A DNA stretch of 64,000 nt from Planctomycetaceae bacterium (GCA_004556055.1 SFIW01000007.1:1-64000), one strand, 5' to 3'; counted from the first letter of the stretch, positions 17,700 to 27,276 are shown. The notes: generated by a model from the letters alone, not told the origin. Numbers and translations are program-made.

Positions 17700-18833
17700 A
17701 TGAAGGTGTTGACAGTGGTTGGAACTCGTCCAGAGATCATCCGCCTTTCGCGAATTCTTTTGGCTCTCGACGATTATGTGGAACATGTGGTTGTCCATAC
17801 CGGGCAAAATTATGATTATGAGTTAAGTCAGATTTTTTTTGACGACCTTGGGTTGAGAAAACCTGACTATTTTCTGAACGCCGCAGCGTCCACCCCCGCG
17901 CGAACGGTCGCGGCTATTATTGACAAGATGGACGAGGTATATGCTCGAGAACAGCCGGACGCCACGCTTGTTTTGGGAGATTCCAACAGCAGCCTTGCGG
18001 CCTATGCGGCCAAGCGTCGTAAGATTCCAATTTTTCATGTGGACGCAGGAAAAAGAGCGCACGATCAAAGGGTTCCTGAAGAAATCAATCGTCGACTTGT
18101 TGATTCAATCGCCGACATTAACCTTCCTTGTAGCTCCATTGCTGTCGCTAATTTACAGAAGGAAGGGTTTCCCATCGACCGAGTTTTTAAAATAGATAGT
18201 CCCACGGCCGAGGTCTTTGGCTATTATCTGAAGAATATTGAGAAATCCGACGTTCTCAAACGATTTTCTTTGCGTGAGAAGGAATACTTTGTCGTGAGCT
18301 CGCATCGCGAAGAAAATGTCGACGATCCCGTTCAACTTCATAATCTTGTTTTAACGTTGAATAATTTGGCCTCTTACGAGAAGAAACGGGTTATTTTTTC
18401 CGTTCATCCACGAACGCGAAAACGGTTAGAGGCTAGTTCCGAGACGCTTGCGCCAGAGATTCAGTTGATCCGTCCCCTTGGTTTTTACGACTATAACGCT
18501 CTTCAAAGTTCATCTTATGCCGTTCTCTCCGACAGCGGTTCCATAGATGAAGAGTCGACGTTTCTCAACTTTCCGGCGATTAATTTGCGCAATACGCGCG
18601 AGCGGACGGAGATCAGCGACATTGGAGGAGCGCTCATGACGGGGGTAGAATGGAGTCGCGTTACCGACGCCTTAAAGATAATTCGCCATCGTGTTGCGAG
18701 CGGTTTTTATGAAGGACGCGCCTATGATTTTTCAGGACGCGAAATTTCAGAAAAGGTTTTGCAGATAATCATGGATTACACGCCGTATGTCAATCGTTTT
18801 GTGTGGCACAAACAATCGGCATACGAAGGTTGA
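17700..18833 (+). CDS. UDP-N-acetylglucosamine 2-epimerase family (WecB/FnlC-like)
   Basis: Encodes about 377 residues of the non-hydrolysing UDP-GlcNAc 2-epimerase fold, a cytosolic enzyme making activated aminosugars. The start MKVLTVVGTRPEIIRLSRIL is conserved, followed by VVHTGQNYDYELSQIFF, VLGDSNS and HVDAGKRAHDQRVPEEINRR. The last motif is closer to the FnlC/CapG group (UDP-N-acetyl-L-fucosamine branch) than to classical WecB, which has an HVEAGLR form. SHREENVDD and SDSGSIDEES are the UDP-binding C-terminal signatures. The frame extends upstream to 17658, but similarity and codon pattern begin at 17700. The WecA-type transferase close by supports a surface-glycan role. Confidence 0.88.
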   Translation: MKVLTVVGTRPEIIRLSRILLALDDYVEHVVVHTGQNYDYELSQIFFDDLGLRKPDYFLNAAASTPARTVAAIIDKMDEVYAREQPDATLVLGDSNSSLAAYAAKRRKIPIFHVDAGKRAHDQRVPEEINRRLVDSIADINLPCSSIAVANLQKEGFPIDRVFKIDSPTAEVFGYYLKNIEKSDVLKRFSLREKEYFVVSSHREENVDDPVQLHNLVLTLNNLASYEKKRVIFSVHPRTRKRLEASSETLAPEIQLIRPLGFYDYNALQSSSYAVLSDSGSIDEESTFLNFPAINLRNTRERTEISDIGGALMTGVEWSRVTDALKIIRHRVASGFYEGRAYDFSGREISEKVLQIIMDYTPYVNRFVWHKQSAYEG

Positions 18834-18850
18834 AGAAAGAGTATAGAGCG

Positions 18851-19513
18851 ATGAGAACTCGAAGAGTGTATCTTGACGATTCGTCGAAGGCGCTTGAGCA
18901 TTTACGAAGGTGCGACGAAAGGGTCGCGGCGATGATTTATCGTTTGGGCGCTCTTGCTTACGACGTCTACTTGGACGATTATGAGTTTCTTGTTTGGCAA
19001 ATTGTCGGGCAGATGATTTCTAATCAAGCGACACTAAAAATAGGGGGACGTTTAGTCCAAGCGTGCGACGGTCGTATAACGCGCGATGCTATCGACATGC
19101 TCGACGACTCCGATTTACGCGAAGTCGGACTTTCTCGGCCTAAAATTACTTACATTCGTATGCTCAACGAATCGATTGAAGCGGGTTTGTTTGACTTTTC
19201 GGAGTTGCGAACGCTCGACGACTCTAGCGCGAGAGAAAAGCTCCTCTCGTTGCATGGCGTAGGCGAGTGGACGGCGGCGATGTATTTGATTTTCGTCCTT
19301 GATCGACAAGACGTCTTGGTTCCGACAGATCGAGTTTTTGTTCAGACCTTCAAGTGGTTATACGAAACGGAGGACGCTTCCCGAGGCGCGATTCTTGAAC
19401 GCGCTAAGAAGTGGTCGCCGTATCGATCGATCGTCGCGCGTTACTTTTATCTTGCCGATGAACGGGGATTAACTCGCGACAGATTAAGTTTGGTCTTTGA
19501 GTCAAACGAATAA
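18851..19513 (+). CDS. HhH-GPD DNA glycosylase, AlkA-like
   Basis: Encodes about 220 residues with the helix-hairpin-helix/GPD fold of 3-methyladenine DNA glycosylase II. LVWQIVGQMISNQATLKIGG is the first core helix pair, LLSLHGVGEWTAAMYLI the HhH motif, and LVPTDRVFVQ supplies the catalytic Asp near residue 159. It should excise alkylated purines in base excision repair. The N-terminal AlkA beta domain is absent, as in the shorter family members. The ATG at 18851 lies 17 bp after the epimerase stop; a shared transcript is likely but a functional link is not. Confidence 0.88.
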   Translation: MRTRRVYLDDSSKALEHLRRCDERVAAMIYRLGALAYDVYLDDYEFLVWQIVGQMISNQATLKIGGRLVQACDGRITRDAIDMLDDSDLREVGLSRPKITYIRMLNESIEAGLFDFSELRTLDDSSAREKLLSLHGVGEWTAAMYLIFVLDRQDVLVPTDRVFVQTFKWLYETEDASRGAILERAKKWSPYRSIVARYFYLADERGLTRDRLSLVFESNE

Positions 19514-19518
19514 AAAGC

Positions 19519-19552
19519 ACAAGGGACGGCGCCTGGAGACGTCGTCCCTTGT
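19519..19552. terminator. Bidirectional terminator
   Basis: ACAAGGGACG at 19519-19528 and CGTCCCTTGT at 19543-19552 form a 10-bp stem with TTTT following on the plus strand and A-rich sequence before it. It separates the converging glycosylase and glycosidase-like genes. Confidence 0.85.
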
Positions 19553-19563
19553 TTTAACGACTG

Positions 19564-21981
19564 TTATTCGACTGTCTTCGTTATTTTGGACGTCTTGGGC
19601 GGAATCGTCGTGTCGGTCGTTTCGTCGTGATACTCGGCGTCGCTAAAATTGACGATCACGGAAATCCCGTTCGAAAAAACGCTACGCTGGACTTGACGAT
19701 CCTGCGTGAGAATCTGGTGGTCAACCATATCCGCTTTGCCCGTTAGGCGTGAAACGGGTTGCGCCACTTGATAACTTTTGATAAACTGATCGCGATTTTC
19801 TTCAAGGAATTTGGAAGAAAAGCCATACATAGGCGGAATTCCATAGAGGGCGTTGAAGAGATCGCGTTTTTCCCAAACTTGCGGGTGTTTGTTATTGTGA
19901 TCTCCCCAATACCAGTAGGAAACAACGCATCCATGGTAGACCAGTTCAAAGAGGGGAAGTCGGTATTTTTCTCCGACTTGATACTTTTCAACGAGAGGCG
20001 GAACTTCATCCCAGATTTTTTCAAGGTAACGCCCAGAGTCCGGACCGCGATAGGGCCCCAGGCTCGCCATACCTTCGTAATAATCGCAGAAAGGCACGGA
20101 TGCGTCGATTCCCGTTTCACTTCCGCAGACGAGGTTGAAACGTTCGCCGAGGAGCGCAAGGAGTTTCATTCTTTCAATCTTACACTCGGTACGCGTCATC
20201 GGATGATCCGGGTTCCAACATTCACGCCACGGCGAAGCGACGGTTGTGTCGAGGAATCGACAGAGATAAGGCGTGGTTTTCAGTAATTCTCCGATTTGTT
20301 TCTCCGCATACGGAAGGGCCGTTTTCGCGCACAGAACGCCGCAAGGGATTCGTGGTTGAGTTATATCTTTCTGATCGACCTCCCAACCTTTCATGAGAGT
20401 TCCGTCGGGGGACGACCAAGCGAGATCATGCGGCCACGCTTCGGGCAACCACTGGGAAGAGACGTAGGGAAGGAGAGGATACTTCTCGGGATCCATTACA
20501 TCCTGATAAATATCGTATTGCGAGGTAAGGACGCCGTCGATCGCGTTCATTCCTTTAATGGCTTCAGGAGAACCGCCCGAGCTCCACAGGATTCTGTCAA
20601 ATCCCATTTCCTTGAGGGTTTTCACCATTTGGAGTTTGTCGATATTCCAGTCCCAGCACCAAATATTTGCGGCTCCGATCAATCGATCAAGCCCGTCCGC
20701 GAGCGCCGGGTTCTTTTGGATTTTTTCGTCAAAGGTTACGTGAAGTCCGATTTCCTTAGCGTATTTTTGATATCTTTTGCATTGAGCGACATATCCTCCC
20801 TGATCGAAATAGACAAATCGTAGAACGCGGTCGTATCCAAATTTCTTTTTAGAGTCGTACCAAATAGGGGCGAAGGAGAGGGTTTTCGAATCGGTCTCCG
20901 GAGTCCCGTCGGCGTTAGGGGCGGCGGCGCGTTTCGTCACGAAGACGGCGGAATCGTCCGGCGTCTCCACGATCGTCATCATCCCTTCGCTATTCGCAGG
21001 GTCTAACTCGTCGTCCACGACTCCCCAGAAAGCCATGCATAGACCGTGTCCTCCGAAAGTGTGAATTTCCCCTAGGCCCGGAGCTTCCTCTGTCGTAGGG
21101 AAGGAAATTCCTTCGTTGACGGGTAGGATGACGCGATCTGTTTTACGCGTCGCCGTCGGATAGGGATAGGATATTTTTGCGTTTAATTCAGAGTCCTTGG
21201 GGGCGGAAAGGACGACGACAATTTCCGGCGCGTCGGGCGCTAGCTGAATTTGCGCCGTGTATTCGAGGAAGTTTTGCGGATCGAATAGAGTGAAAAGAAA
21301 ACCTCTTTCAATCTGTTTTGCGTCCAACACAAAGGGAGCGCTGGTGGAGACGAGCTGTTTCCAGGATCTCTGGGATCGCACGTCATACACGTCAAAGGAG
21401 GCGGACTCCATGTAAAATTTAACATGGAGGAATTCATTTTCCGCGGGAAGCGTTCCCGTCAGGCGCGATAGTTCGAGCTTTCCCGTTCTTTCAATTTTGA
21501 ACGTGTCGACGTAAAGATCCGATTCTCCTGAGCCAACAATTCGCGGTTCAATATGCGTAATCTGTTTAGGAACGACAAACTTGCTGTGAAAGGTTTTCAA
21601 TTCCGTCGTTTGGCGAACGTCGATTTGCCCATAAACCCAGCTCACTGCTTCGTTATCTTGGTTGTAAAGAACCACGCTCGGCTGACAAGCATTTCCAAGG
21701 TTTTGTCCCGTGAAGGTTAGCTCAAATATTTCCCCTGGACTGACGGCAATGCGTTCGGGAAGGCGGATCGCCCAGTCATGTTCGTTGCGATTGACGATAT
21801 GGATAGAATCTTTGCCAGTTGCGGCGAACGTTTCAACGCTGACGTTAAACCCGTCTTGATCGCGTGACCAACTCGGCGGATTTAACGGAATTGTCCATGA
21901 TTCGCCACCCTGGACTTTGGCGCTTCCAAATGAAGCGATCATCAGGATCAACGAAGATAGAACGACGGTAAGACGTTTCAT
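19564..21981 (-). CDS. Secreted glycoside-hydrolase-like protein
   Basis: Encodes 805 residues with a Sec signal peptide (MKRLTVVLSSLILMIASFGS). The N-terminal 150 residues look like a beta-sandwich carbohydrate-binding module. A second beta-rich domain follows, then a likely TIM barrel from about residue 420 with IWCWDWNIDKLQMVKTLKEM, GFDRILWSSGG, VCGSETGIDASVPFCDYYEG and LFELVYHGCVVSYWYWGD. A C-terminal beta module (SVFSNGISVIVNFSDAEYHD) closes it. The layout resembles DUF5696/GH101-like proteins of polysaccharide degraders. The catalytic residues are not certain: Asp and Glu in ETGIDASVPF and RFLDTTVASPW are candidates. GAGGA precedes the ATG. Confidence 0.75.
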   Translation of the reverse strand: MKRLTVVLSSLILMIASFGSAKVQGGESWTIPLNPPSWSRDQDGFNVSVETFAATGKDSIHIVNRNEHDWAIRLPERIAVSPGEIFELTFTGQNLGNACQPSVVLYNQDNEAVSWVYGQIDVRQTTELKTFHSKFVVPKQITHIEPRIVGSGESDLYVDTFKIERTGKLELSRLTGTLPAENEFLHVKFYMESASFDVYDVRSQRSWKQLVSTSAPFVLDAKQIERGFLFTLFDPQNFLEYTAQIQLAPDAPEIVVVLSAPKDSELNAKISYPYPTATRKTDRVILPVNEGISFPTTEEAPGLGEIHTFGGHGLCMAFWGVVDDELDPANSEGMMTIVETPDDSAVFVTKRAAAPNADGTPETDSKTLSFAPIWYDSKKKFGYDRVLRFVYFDQGGYVAQCKRYQKYAKEIGLHVTFDEKIQKNPALADGLDRLIGAANIWCWDWNIDKLQMVKTLKEMGFDRILWSSGGSPEAIKGMNAIDGVLTSQYDIYQDVMDPEKYPLLPYVSSQWLPEAWPHDLAWSSPDGTLMKGWEVDQKDITQPRIPCGVLCAKTALPYAEKQIGELLKTTPYLCRFLDTTVASPWRECWNPDHPMTRTECKIERMKLLALLGERFNLVCGSETGIDASVPFCDYYEGMASLGPYRGPDSGRYLEKIWDEVPPLVEKYQVGEKYRLPLFELVYHGCVVSYWYWGDHNNKHPQVWEKRDLFNALYGIPPMYGFSSKFLEENRDQFIKSYQVAQPVSRLTGKADMVDHQILTQDRQVQRSVFSNGISVIVNFSDAEYHDETTDTTIPPKTSKITKTVE

Positions 21982-22092
21982 TTGAATATCCTCGAAAAAC
22001 GGTTGGGTGAAGGCGACGCTCCATTCGGCGACGCCGTGTTATTTGTGGATAACTCAAAGTTTTTTAGACTCTTGAGGCTGCGTCTCTCACCC

Positions 22093-22119
22093 TTGTCTTA
22101 GCGCTAAAAAAGCTATAAT
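22093..22119 (+). promoter_or_regulatory. Putative promoter of the LysE-type exporter gene
   Basis: TTGTCT at 22093-22098 and TATAAT at 22114-22119 with 15 bp between them, about 50 bp before the ATG at 22168. The -10 is perfect; the spacing is short. Confidence 0.45.
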
Positions 22120-22167
22120 TCAAGACTGGTTGTAAGAGTTGTCAAAGGGACGCAAAGGTTAGGGAAT

Positions 22168-22863
22168 ATGTTTTCGATAGCGTCAGGTTATTTGAGCGCG
22201 TGCGTTTTAGGTTCCATTTTCGGGTTTCAAGGATCGGTTTCGCCCGGCCCCTTGCAGACGGTTATTATATCCGAAACTCTTTCGAATGGGATACGATCGA
22301 GTTGGCGAGCCGCCGTGATTCCTCTTTGCACAGATCCTATAGCGCTCTGCGTCGCGCTTTTTGTTGTGGCGAACGTCCCGAACTCCATATTAGCGGCAAT
22401 CGCTTTCTTAGGCGCGTCGCTTCTATTAAGAGTTGCGTTGTTGCAATTTCGAACTACCGAGAATGACTTCAAATTTCACACGAAAAAGAGACTTTCCCTT
22501 TTCTCAATTTGGGCGACTAATATTCTGAATCCCAATTTGTGGATATTCGCTTTCACGATCAACGCTTTTCAGATACACGATTACTATATAGAAGGAGGAT
22601 TGGGGGTCGCCGCGACGTATTTATTTATTTTTTTTCTCGTGCTGTGCGTGTGCAATTTATCTGTCGCTTGTATTGTCGCCGCGCTGAAGCGCGTTTTCAA
22701 TCCTCTCTGGCTAGTTCGCGTAAATCGAGTTTTAGGCGTTTTCCTCCTTTTTGTCGCCGTTCGCTTCGTTATTTTGGGATTAACAAAGCTTGGAGTAATT
22801 GGCGAGGGACTGGAAGAAACGGCGATCACGACGCTTTCGAACTTGACACAGTTTGTTTGTTAA
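22168..22863 (+). CDS. LysE/RhtB-family exporter
   Basis: Encodes 231 residues with six predicted membrane helices, a member of the LysE/RhtB superfamily that exports amino acids or similar small molecules. The N-terminal SVSPGPLQTVIISETLSNGI followed by RSSWRAAVIPLCTDPIALCV is the conserved family signature (GP motif and Asp-Pro in helix 2). ILNPNLWIFAFTINAFQ in the second half matches the NPK/NPN region. The substrate cannot be predicted. It has its own promoter and lies between unrelated genes. Confidence 0.88.
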   Translation: MFSIASGYLSACVLGSIFGFQGSVSPGPLQTVIISETLSNGIRSSWRAAVIPLCTDPIALCVALFVVANVPNSILAAIAFLGASLLLRVALLQFRTTENDFKFHTKKRLSLFSIWATNILNPNLWIFAFTINAFQIHDYYIEGGLGVAATYLFIFFLVLCVCNLSVACIVAALKRVFNPLWLVRVNRVLGVFLLFVAVRFVILGLTKLGVIGEGLEETAITTLSNLTQFVC

Positions 22864-22950
22864 TTTGTTTGGATTGTATGGAATCTAAAAAAAATATCGA
22901 TTTTTCTGAAATGTTTTAAGAGATGAACTCTTTAGGTCGATACAACCGAT

Positions 22951-22980
22951 AGCGCGTGTAGAGCGCGCTCATGTTATAAT
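22951..22980 (+). promoter_or_regulatory. Promoter with abutting palindrome upstream of the DUF11 lipoprotein
   Basis: A perfect TATAAT at 22975-22980 lies just downstream of a perfect 10-bp palindrome GAGCGCGCTC at 22961-22970 and its partial repeat AGCGCG at 22951. The palindrome occupies the spacer region, where an operator could act. No good -35 box is seen. Confidence 0.4.
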
Positions 22981-23057
22981 TCTTGAAACGCATCGACGCG
23001 TTTCCAAGACAAACTGTTTTTGACGCATTATAGCGTCGTCGTTGAAAGGACGCCCAC

Positions 23058-25160
23058 ATGAAGTCTCCCAACGCTTTACCGACTTCTTATGGCAGGAGAG
23101 ATTCGTCGCGCGTACGAACGCCGCGCGCGCTTTGCTCAACGCTCATTTTGACGTTGCTTTGTCCGTTAGCGATTGCCGGTTGCCAATCGACTGGCGGGGC
23201 TGATTCGTCGAGAGGACGAGGCGATAATCCGTATTCGAAGTATGATCCTAAATCTCCGGAAGAGGAGGCGTATTATCGCGACGTCTATTCCGGCGACTGG
23301 AGTGAAGACGGTCAAAGCGATCTTCGTTCCGTTTACAAACATAGCGGATCGACCAAATTGCCCGTCCATTGGACAATGCTTCCTCCCGGCGCGAAGACGC
23401 TTGACGAAATCCGTTCCGAGGCGGCCAGTCGTCAGAACTCTGAGGCGCGCGCTACAGGTCGCGCTTTACCGACTCCTCCGCCTATTCCTGAGACGGCGAC
23501 GTCTCCGACCTATACCGCCGCGCCTGTCCAGACGGGGGCTGTTCCCGCGTCTCAGAACGGTTTATATTCCGATCAGACGCCTTTGCAATCAAACGCTCTG
23601 CCGCAGAATACGTATGCGAACTCCATCGGAGGGTCTAGCGTCTCCTACCAACAGGTTCAACCTAATCCCGCGTATGCGGCGAACGCCGCGCCCGTCGCCT
23701 CTGGCGTCGAGTATGTCGCGCAAGCGCCCGCGCAGTCTTCCGTTGTTTCAGACGTCGTGACGCCGAATACGAGCGCTCCTGCAGTCAATGCTGCCCCTGC
23801 GGTTTATCCGTCCACCGCGCCGTCCGCCGCTCCTTCGGCTCCCGCCGCGCCCGCCGTTTATCCCACGAGTACGCCGACGACGTATCCGAGTAACGGCGCG
23901 TCCACCAGTAACGGATCGACTTCCTCGCCGAATTATCAATTGATGGGATTGAGCGCCGCTAATGAGTTCATCTTCTCTTCTGAGACGATCGTTCGCGGTC
24001 AGGAACCTGAGGAGGACGCGACGGACGATTCAGCTCTTGAGATGAAAACTGAAAACGTGAACGTCAAGTTGGCGAATCCCGCCGCCGTAACGAAAGACAG
24101 TTCTGTAGCTAAGGCGATCGGCGCCGCGATTTCCTATGCTTCTCGGAAGTTGCCCGTTAAGATTGATCCTTCGATTGCCAAGACCTTCGAAGGCGTCAAA
24201 CGTCCTCAGGAGAATCCTTCCGCTCCGGATGATAAGAACGTTGAACGAAATCAACTCGACGAATATGTTCTTTCTGGAGGAGATTCCGAGGGGGAGTTTT
24301 ATTCCCGTGAAGATTGGTCGATAGAAAATCTTGACGTCGAAGATTCCGCCGCTCATTTTGACACGGTCGACGGTCGCATCTTCGCCGAACCAACCAATCG
24401 CATCTTCATCTATAGTCCTCGATTTGGCGCGGTTCGTCAGGTCGTTGGGCCCGTGGAAGGGGATTATCGCGAGGGGGTTGAAATTGCGAATGTCGCCGAC
24501 GTCCCTTCGGAAGACGCCGTCGCGGAAGGAACGGACGTTCGTTCGCAGGAAGTTCGTCCGCTCGGGGCGAATAACTCGCTCCAGGCGGAAGGCGCCGAGA
24601 CAACCGTTGGAACGATGGCGTCGACTGGGTTTGAAGGCGTAATGGAAGGGGATTCTCAATTACGACTTGGCGCGATGCTGGCTTCTGAAACAATCGACGA
24701 TCTGAGCTCCGAAGACGCGAGTTTGGTTTTTGACGGAGCCGTCGCCGCTCAAGGCTGGAGCGCCGAACAAGGCGTGGCTGTGTCGACGGATCTCGTCAAC
24801 GCTTTCTCTAACGCTTATATTGAAGGGGCGGCGACAATTTATCAGATCAAAGACGATACCAAAACGTCAAAGCTGCGCGTCGTCAAGGTTGCCAATAAAG
24901 ACGCCGCGCGCCCCGGCGAACTCGTCGAATTCACGTTGCGTTTCGAAAATATCGGCGATGAATTGATCGGAAACGTCACGATCCTCGATAGTTTGTCCCC
25001 GCGTCTGCGTTATGTCGACGGAACCGCGCAATCTTCCGTCTCCGCAGATCTGGTAGCGTCTCTTAACGAACAGGGCGCTCTAGTGTTGAGATGGGAAATT
25101 ACGGATCCTCTCAAGCCTAAAGAATTTGGCGTTGTCCGTTTCATCTGCAAGGTGCAATGA
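23058..25160 (+). CDS. Lipoprotein with Ala/Pro-rich linker and C-terminal DUF11 domain
   Basis: Encodes 700 residues. A hydrophobic leader ends in LAIAGC, a clear lipobox, so the mature protein is lipid-anchored. Residues about 115-300 are low-complexity Ala/Pro/Ser/Thr/Tyr, a probable flexible spacer. A mixed acidic region follows. The C-terminal 90 residues (KLRVVKVANKDAARPGELVE, FTLRFENIGDEL, VTILDSLSPRLRYV) form a DUF11-type Ig-like repeat, common in large planctomycetal surface proteins. Its likely role is structural, in the cell envelope. The start sits behind AAAGGA, and a terminator follows at 25197-25254. Confidence 0.85.
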   Translation: MKSPNALPTSYGRRDSSRVRTPRALCSTLILTLLCPLAIAGCQSTGGADSSRGRGDNPYSKYDPKSPEEEAYYRDVYSGDWSEDGQSDLRSVYKHSGSTKLPVHWTMLPPGAKTLDEIRSEAASRQNSEARATGRALPTPPPIPETATSPTYTAAPVQTGAVPASQNGLYSDQTPLQSNALPQNTYANSIGGSSVSYQQVQPNPAYAANAAPVASGVEYVAQAPAQSSVVSDVVTPNTSAPAVNAAPAVYPSTAPSAAPSAPAAPAVYPTSTPTTYPSNGASTSNGSTSSPNYQLMGLSAANEFIFSSETIVRGQEPEEDATDDSALEMKTENVNVKLANPAAVTKDSSVAKAIGAAISYASRKLPVKIDPSIAKTFEGVKRPQENPSAPDDKNVERNQLDEYVLSGGDSEGEFYSREDWSIENLDVEDSAAHFDTVDGRIFAEPTNRIFIYSPRFGAVRQVVGPVEGDYREGVEIANVADVPSEDAVAEGTDVRSQEVRPLGANNSLQAEGAETTVGTMASTGFEGVMEGDSQLRLGAMLASETIDDLSSEDASLVFDGAVAAQGWSAEQGVAVSTDLVNAFSNAYIEGAATIYQIKDDTKTSKLRVVKVANKDAARPGELVEFTLRFENIGDELIGNVTILDSLSPRLRYVDGTAQSSVSADLVASLNEQGALVLRWEITDPLKPKEFGVVRFICKVQ

Positions 25161-25196
25161 TCGAGTTGTCTTTTGGTCGAATTTGACAACATAACG

Positions 25197-25254
25197 AAGA
25201 AGCTGAACAAATGACGCGTTAGTTGGGAACGCAAGTTTGTTCGGCTTTCTTTTT
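25197..25254 (+). terminator. Terminator after the DUF11 lipoprotein gene
   Basis: The left arm around 25197-25211 pairs with 25236-25250 over about 14 bp with one bulge and one wobble pair. Five T at 25250-25254 follow. Confidence 0.75.
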
Positions 25255-25388
25255 ATCTTCGCATTGTCTTTTTAAGGTTCCTTTCGAGTTTCTTCTTGAC
25301 CGCGCTTTTTCTTCCGTTTACACTTAACAACGACTGCGGATTATCCGACGGCGCTAACGTTTCATTATATTGATACGCGAGGAAGACG

Positions 25389-27197
25389 ATGACATTTTCC
25401 GATGAACGTTCGAGCGAAAAACGGGATTGGAATGATTTATTTGCGCGTTTATGCTGTGTTGCATCATATTTGCGAGAACGCGACGATGTTCCGGGGTCTG
25501 ATTTTACGCTCGATCAAGAATTGTATGACGCGACTTTCGTCTTTCTCACGGATGACGATTCTCCGGACGGTCGCGCTCTTCGCGAATCAAAATGGCCTCT
25601 TATTAGACGTTGTCTTCGTAAAATAGACGGTTATATCTCAGATAAAGAGGTTTTTGAAACGTACGCTCGTCGGGCTTTTGATCGAGACTGGCTTCAAGCG
25701 ACGCCGGAAAAACGTCGCGAGCTCGTAAACTCTTGGCTTTTTGATAAGAAGCCCATGCTTAAAAGCGATCGCCTCGCAAACTTTGCGATCAATATGGCCC
25801 AAGTGATCTCGACCGACAAGCGCGGAGACGCTAAATTAAGCGAGTTAATCGATTATATTGTTGACGAAGATAGTCGTGAAATAGCGTTTCAACTGAGCGA
25901 ATACGTCTCCGCCCTTAACGACTATTCCTTCAGCGAATCGTCTGAGGTGGAAACGCTTTGCAATCGTTTAATCGATTTCGTTTACGATTGCTATCAAGCG
26001 ATTAGGAAGATGGACGAAAAGAGAAGACGGTCCGAAGCAAAGGCGGATAAGAACGCCGAGACTTCAAGGGCGTCGGTCGAAGGAACGCCATTCAAAGAGA
26101 GCCCTAAAACCCCAGAAGATCAGGGAACGCAAGCTTCTAGCGCGTTGGAAGACGCGGATTCCAATTCAACAGACGTGAGGACGAATGAAGAAAGAGTTAT
26201 CGAGCGCGATCCTCAAAGCGGATACTATCCGATTGACGAAAGGTTGGCGCGTCAGGCGCAGGAGTCCAATTCTTTTCGAGAGTATATTCCTAATACGGCG
26301 ACGCGCGAGTATCGCGCATCCGTCAACACCGCGCGGGCGACGGCGGCTCGGCAAAAGGAGAAGGTGGGAAGCGAATATCACGAGGCGATTAATCTTTTGC
26401 TAGAAGAGTATGAACGTCAGCTTGCCATATGGTACGACAATTATCATAAGAACGCGGCGTCTTGTCCTTCCGCGCGACTCGTCGGCCCGAAAGCAGTGCC
26501 GCGCGAAAAGCATGCCGCGAAAGTTAAACGCGCGAGCGAACTTTTTCGCGAACATGAAAAGATTGACGATTTAGCGCATGATATCAGGATGGTGGGGATT
26601 GGCGTCGCGTCAAAGACGAGTCCTCAGAAAATATCGCAAGCGGAACCTATTCCTGCGTCGACGCAGAAGACTTCCCCAAAGGCTCCGACTCCTCTGACGA
26701 TGATGGAAGAGTCTAATGAATTCTCTAAACTTCAAGCGCGATTGATTGAACTTAAAGAAAAGCATGCGGCGATGAAAGAAGCGAATAGTTATCGACGTAA
26801 ACACGGATCGTGGGACGGATACGACGGCGTTTTGAAAGACGTGGCGCCGCAGGAGCCTAACGCGCTCTCCAATTATTTTGATTTATCTACTTGCTTAGCC
26901 GAGATTAAACGAATAGAGCGTCGGCTCGGATTCTTGGCGCAAATAAAACCGACAGACGAGGACAATAGTTGGTCTTTTGAAGGGGGAAAGGCGAAGCTCA
27001 ATTACGAATTGAACCGTTTGCAAATTATCTTTGAATCCAAACCAGAAGACGAGATTCGTATGAAGTTGCGCGAATGTGGATTTCGATGGTCGCCCCGAAA
27101 CAAGGCTTGGCAAAGACTGATAACCCCCGATTCCATCTGCGCGGCGAAACGTCTTGGCTTTATACCCAACGAGTGGACTGGCGGAGATACTAAGTGA
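25389..27197 (+). CDS. Unknown 602-residue protein with a C-terminal FRWSP-type motif
   Basis: Not recognised as a whole. Residues 1-200 are helical and Asp/Glu/Arg rich. Residues about 210-280 are low-complexity. Residues about 300-400 contain a probable coiled coil (ATAARQKEKVGSEYHEAINL), and another helical region precedes the end. The C-terminus (ESKPEDEIRMKLRECGFRWS, then PRNKAWQRLITPDSI) matches a short module I recall at the C-termini of mobile-element and anti-restriction-type proteins, where the consensus is similar to GFRWSP-x-N-x-AWQR. No enzyme motif is evident. It is flanked by its own terminator and by the DUF11 gene; its base composition is like its neighbours. Confidence 0.75.
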   Translation: MTFSDERSSEKRDWNDLFARLCCVASYLRERDDVPGSDFTLDQELYDATFVFLTDDDSPDGRALRESKWPLIRRCLRKIDGYISDKEVFETYARRAFDRDWLQATPEKRRELVNSWLFDKKPMLKSDRLANFAINMAQVISTDKRGDAKLSELIDYIVDEDSREIAFQLSEYVSALNDYSFSESSEVETLCNRLIDFVYDCYQAIRKMDEKRRRSEAKADKNAETSRASVEGTPFKESPKTPEDQGTQASSALEDADSNSTDVRTNEERVIERDPQSGYYPIDERLARQAQESNSFREYIPNTATREYRASVNTARATAARQKEKVGSEYHEAINLLLEEYERQLAIWYDNYHKNAASCPSARLVGPKAVPREKHAAKVKRASELFREHEKIDDLAHDIRMVGIGVASKTSPQKISQAEPIPASTQKTSPKAPTPLTMMEESNEFSKLQARLIELKEKHAAMKEANSYRRKHGSWDGYDGVLKDVAPQEPNALSNYFDLSTCLAEIKRIERRLGFLAQIKPTDEDNSWSFEGGKAKLNYELNRLQIIFESKPEDEIRMKLRECGFRWSPRNKAWQRLITPDSICAAKRLGFIPNEWTGGDTK

Positions 27198-27243
27198 GGC
27201 GTGTCGACGTTCGGTTCCAGTCGCTCGGAATTATTAAAATAGG

Positions 27244-27276
27244 AAAAGGCTTCGTCAATTAAGACGGAGCCTTTTT
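27244..27276 (+). terminator. Terminator after the 602-residue protein gene
   Basis: AAAAGGCTTCGTC at 27244-27256 pairs with GACGGAGCCTTTT at 27263-27275 (one wobble), and the run of T follows. It is an almost perfect 13-bp stem. Confidence 0.88.
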
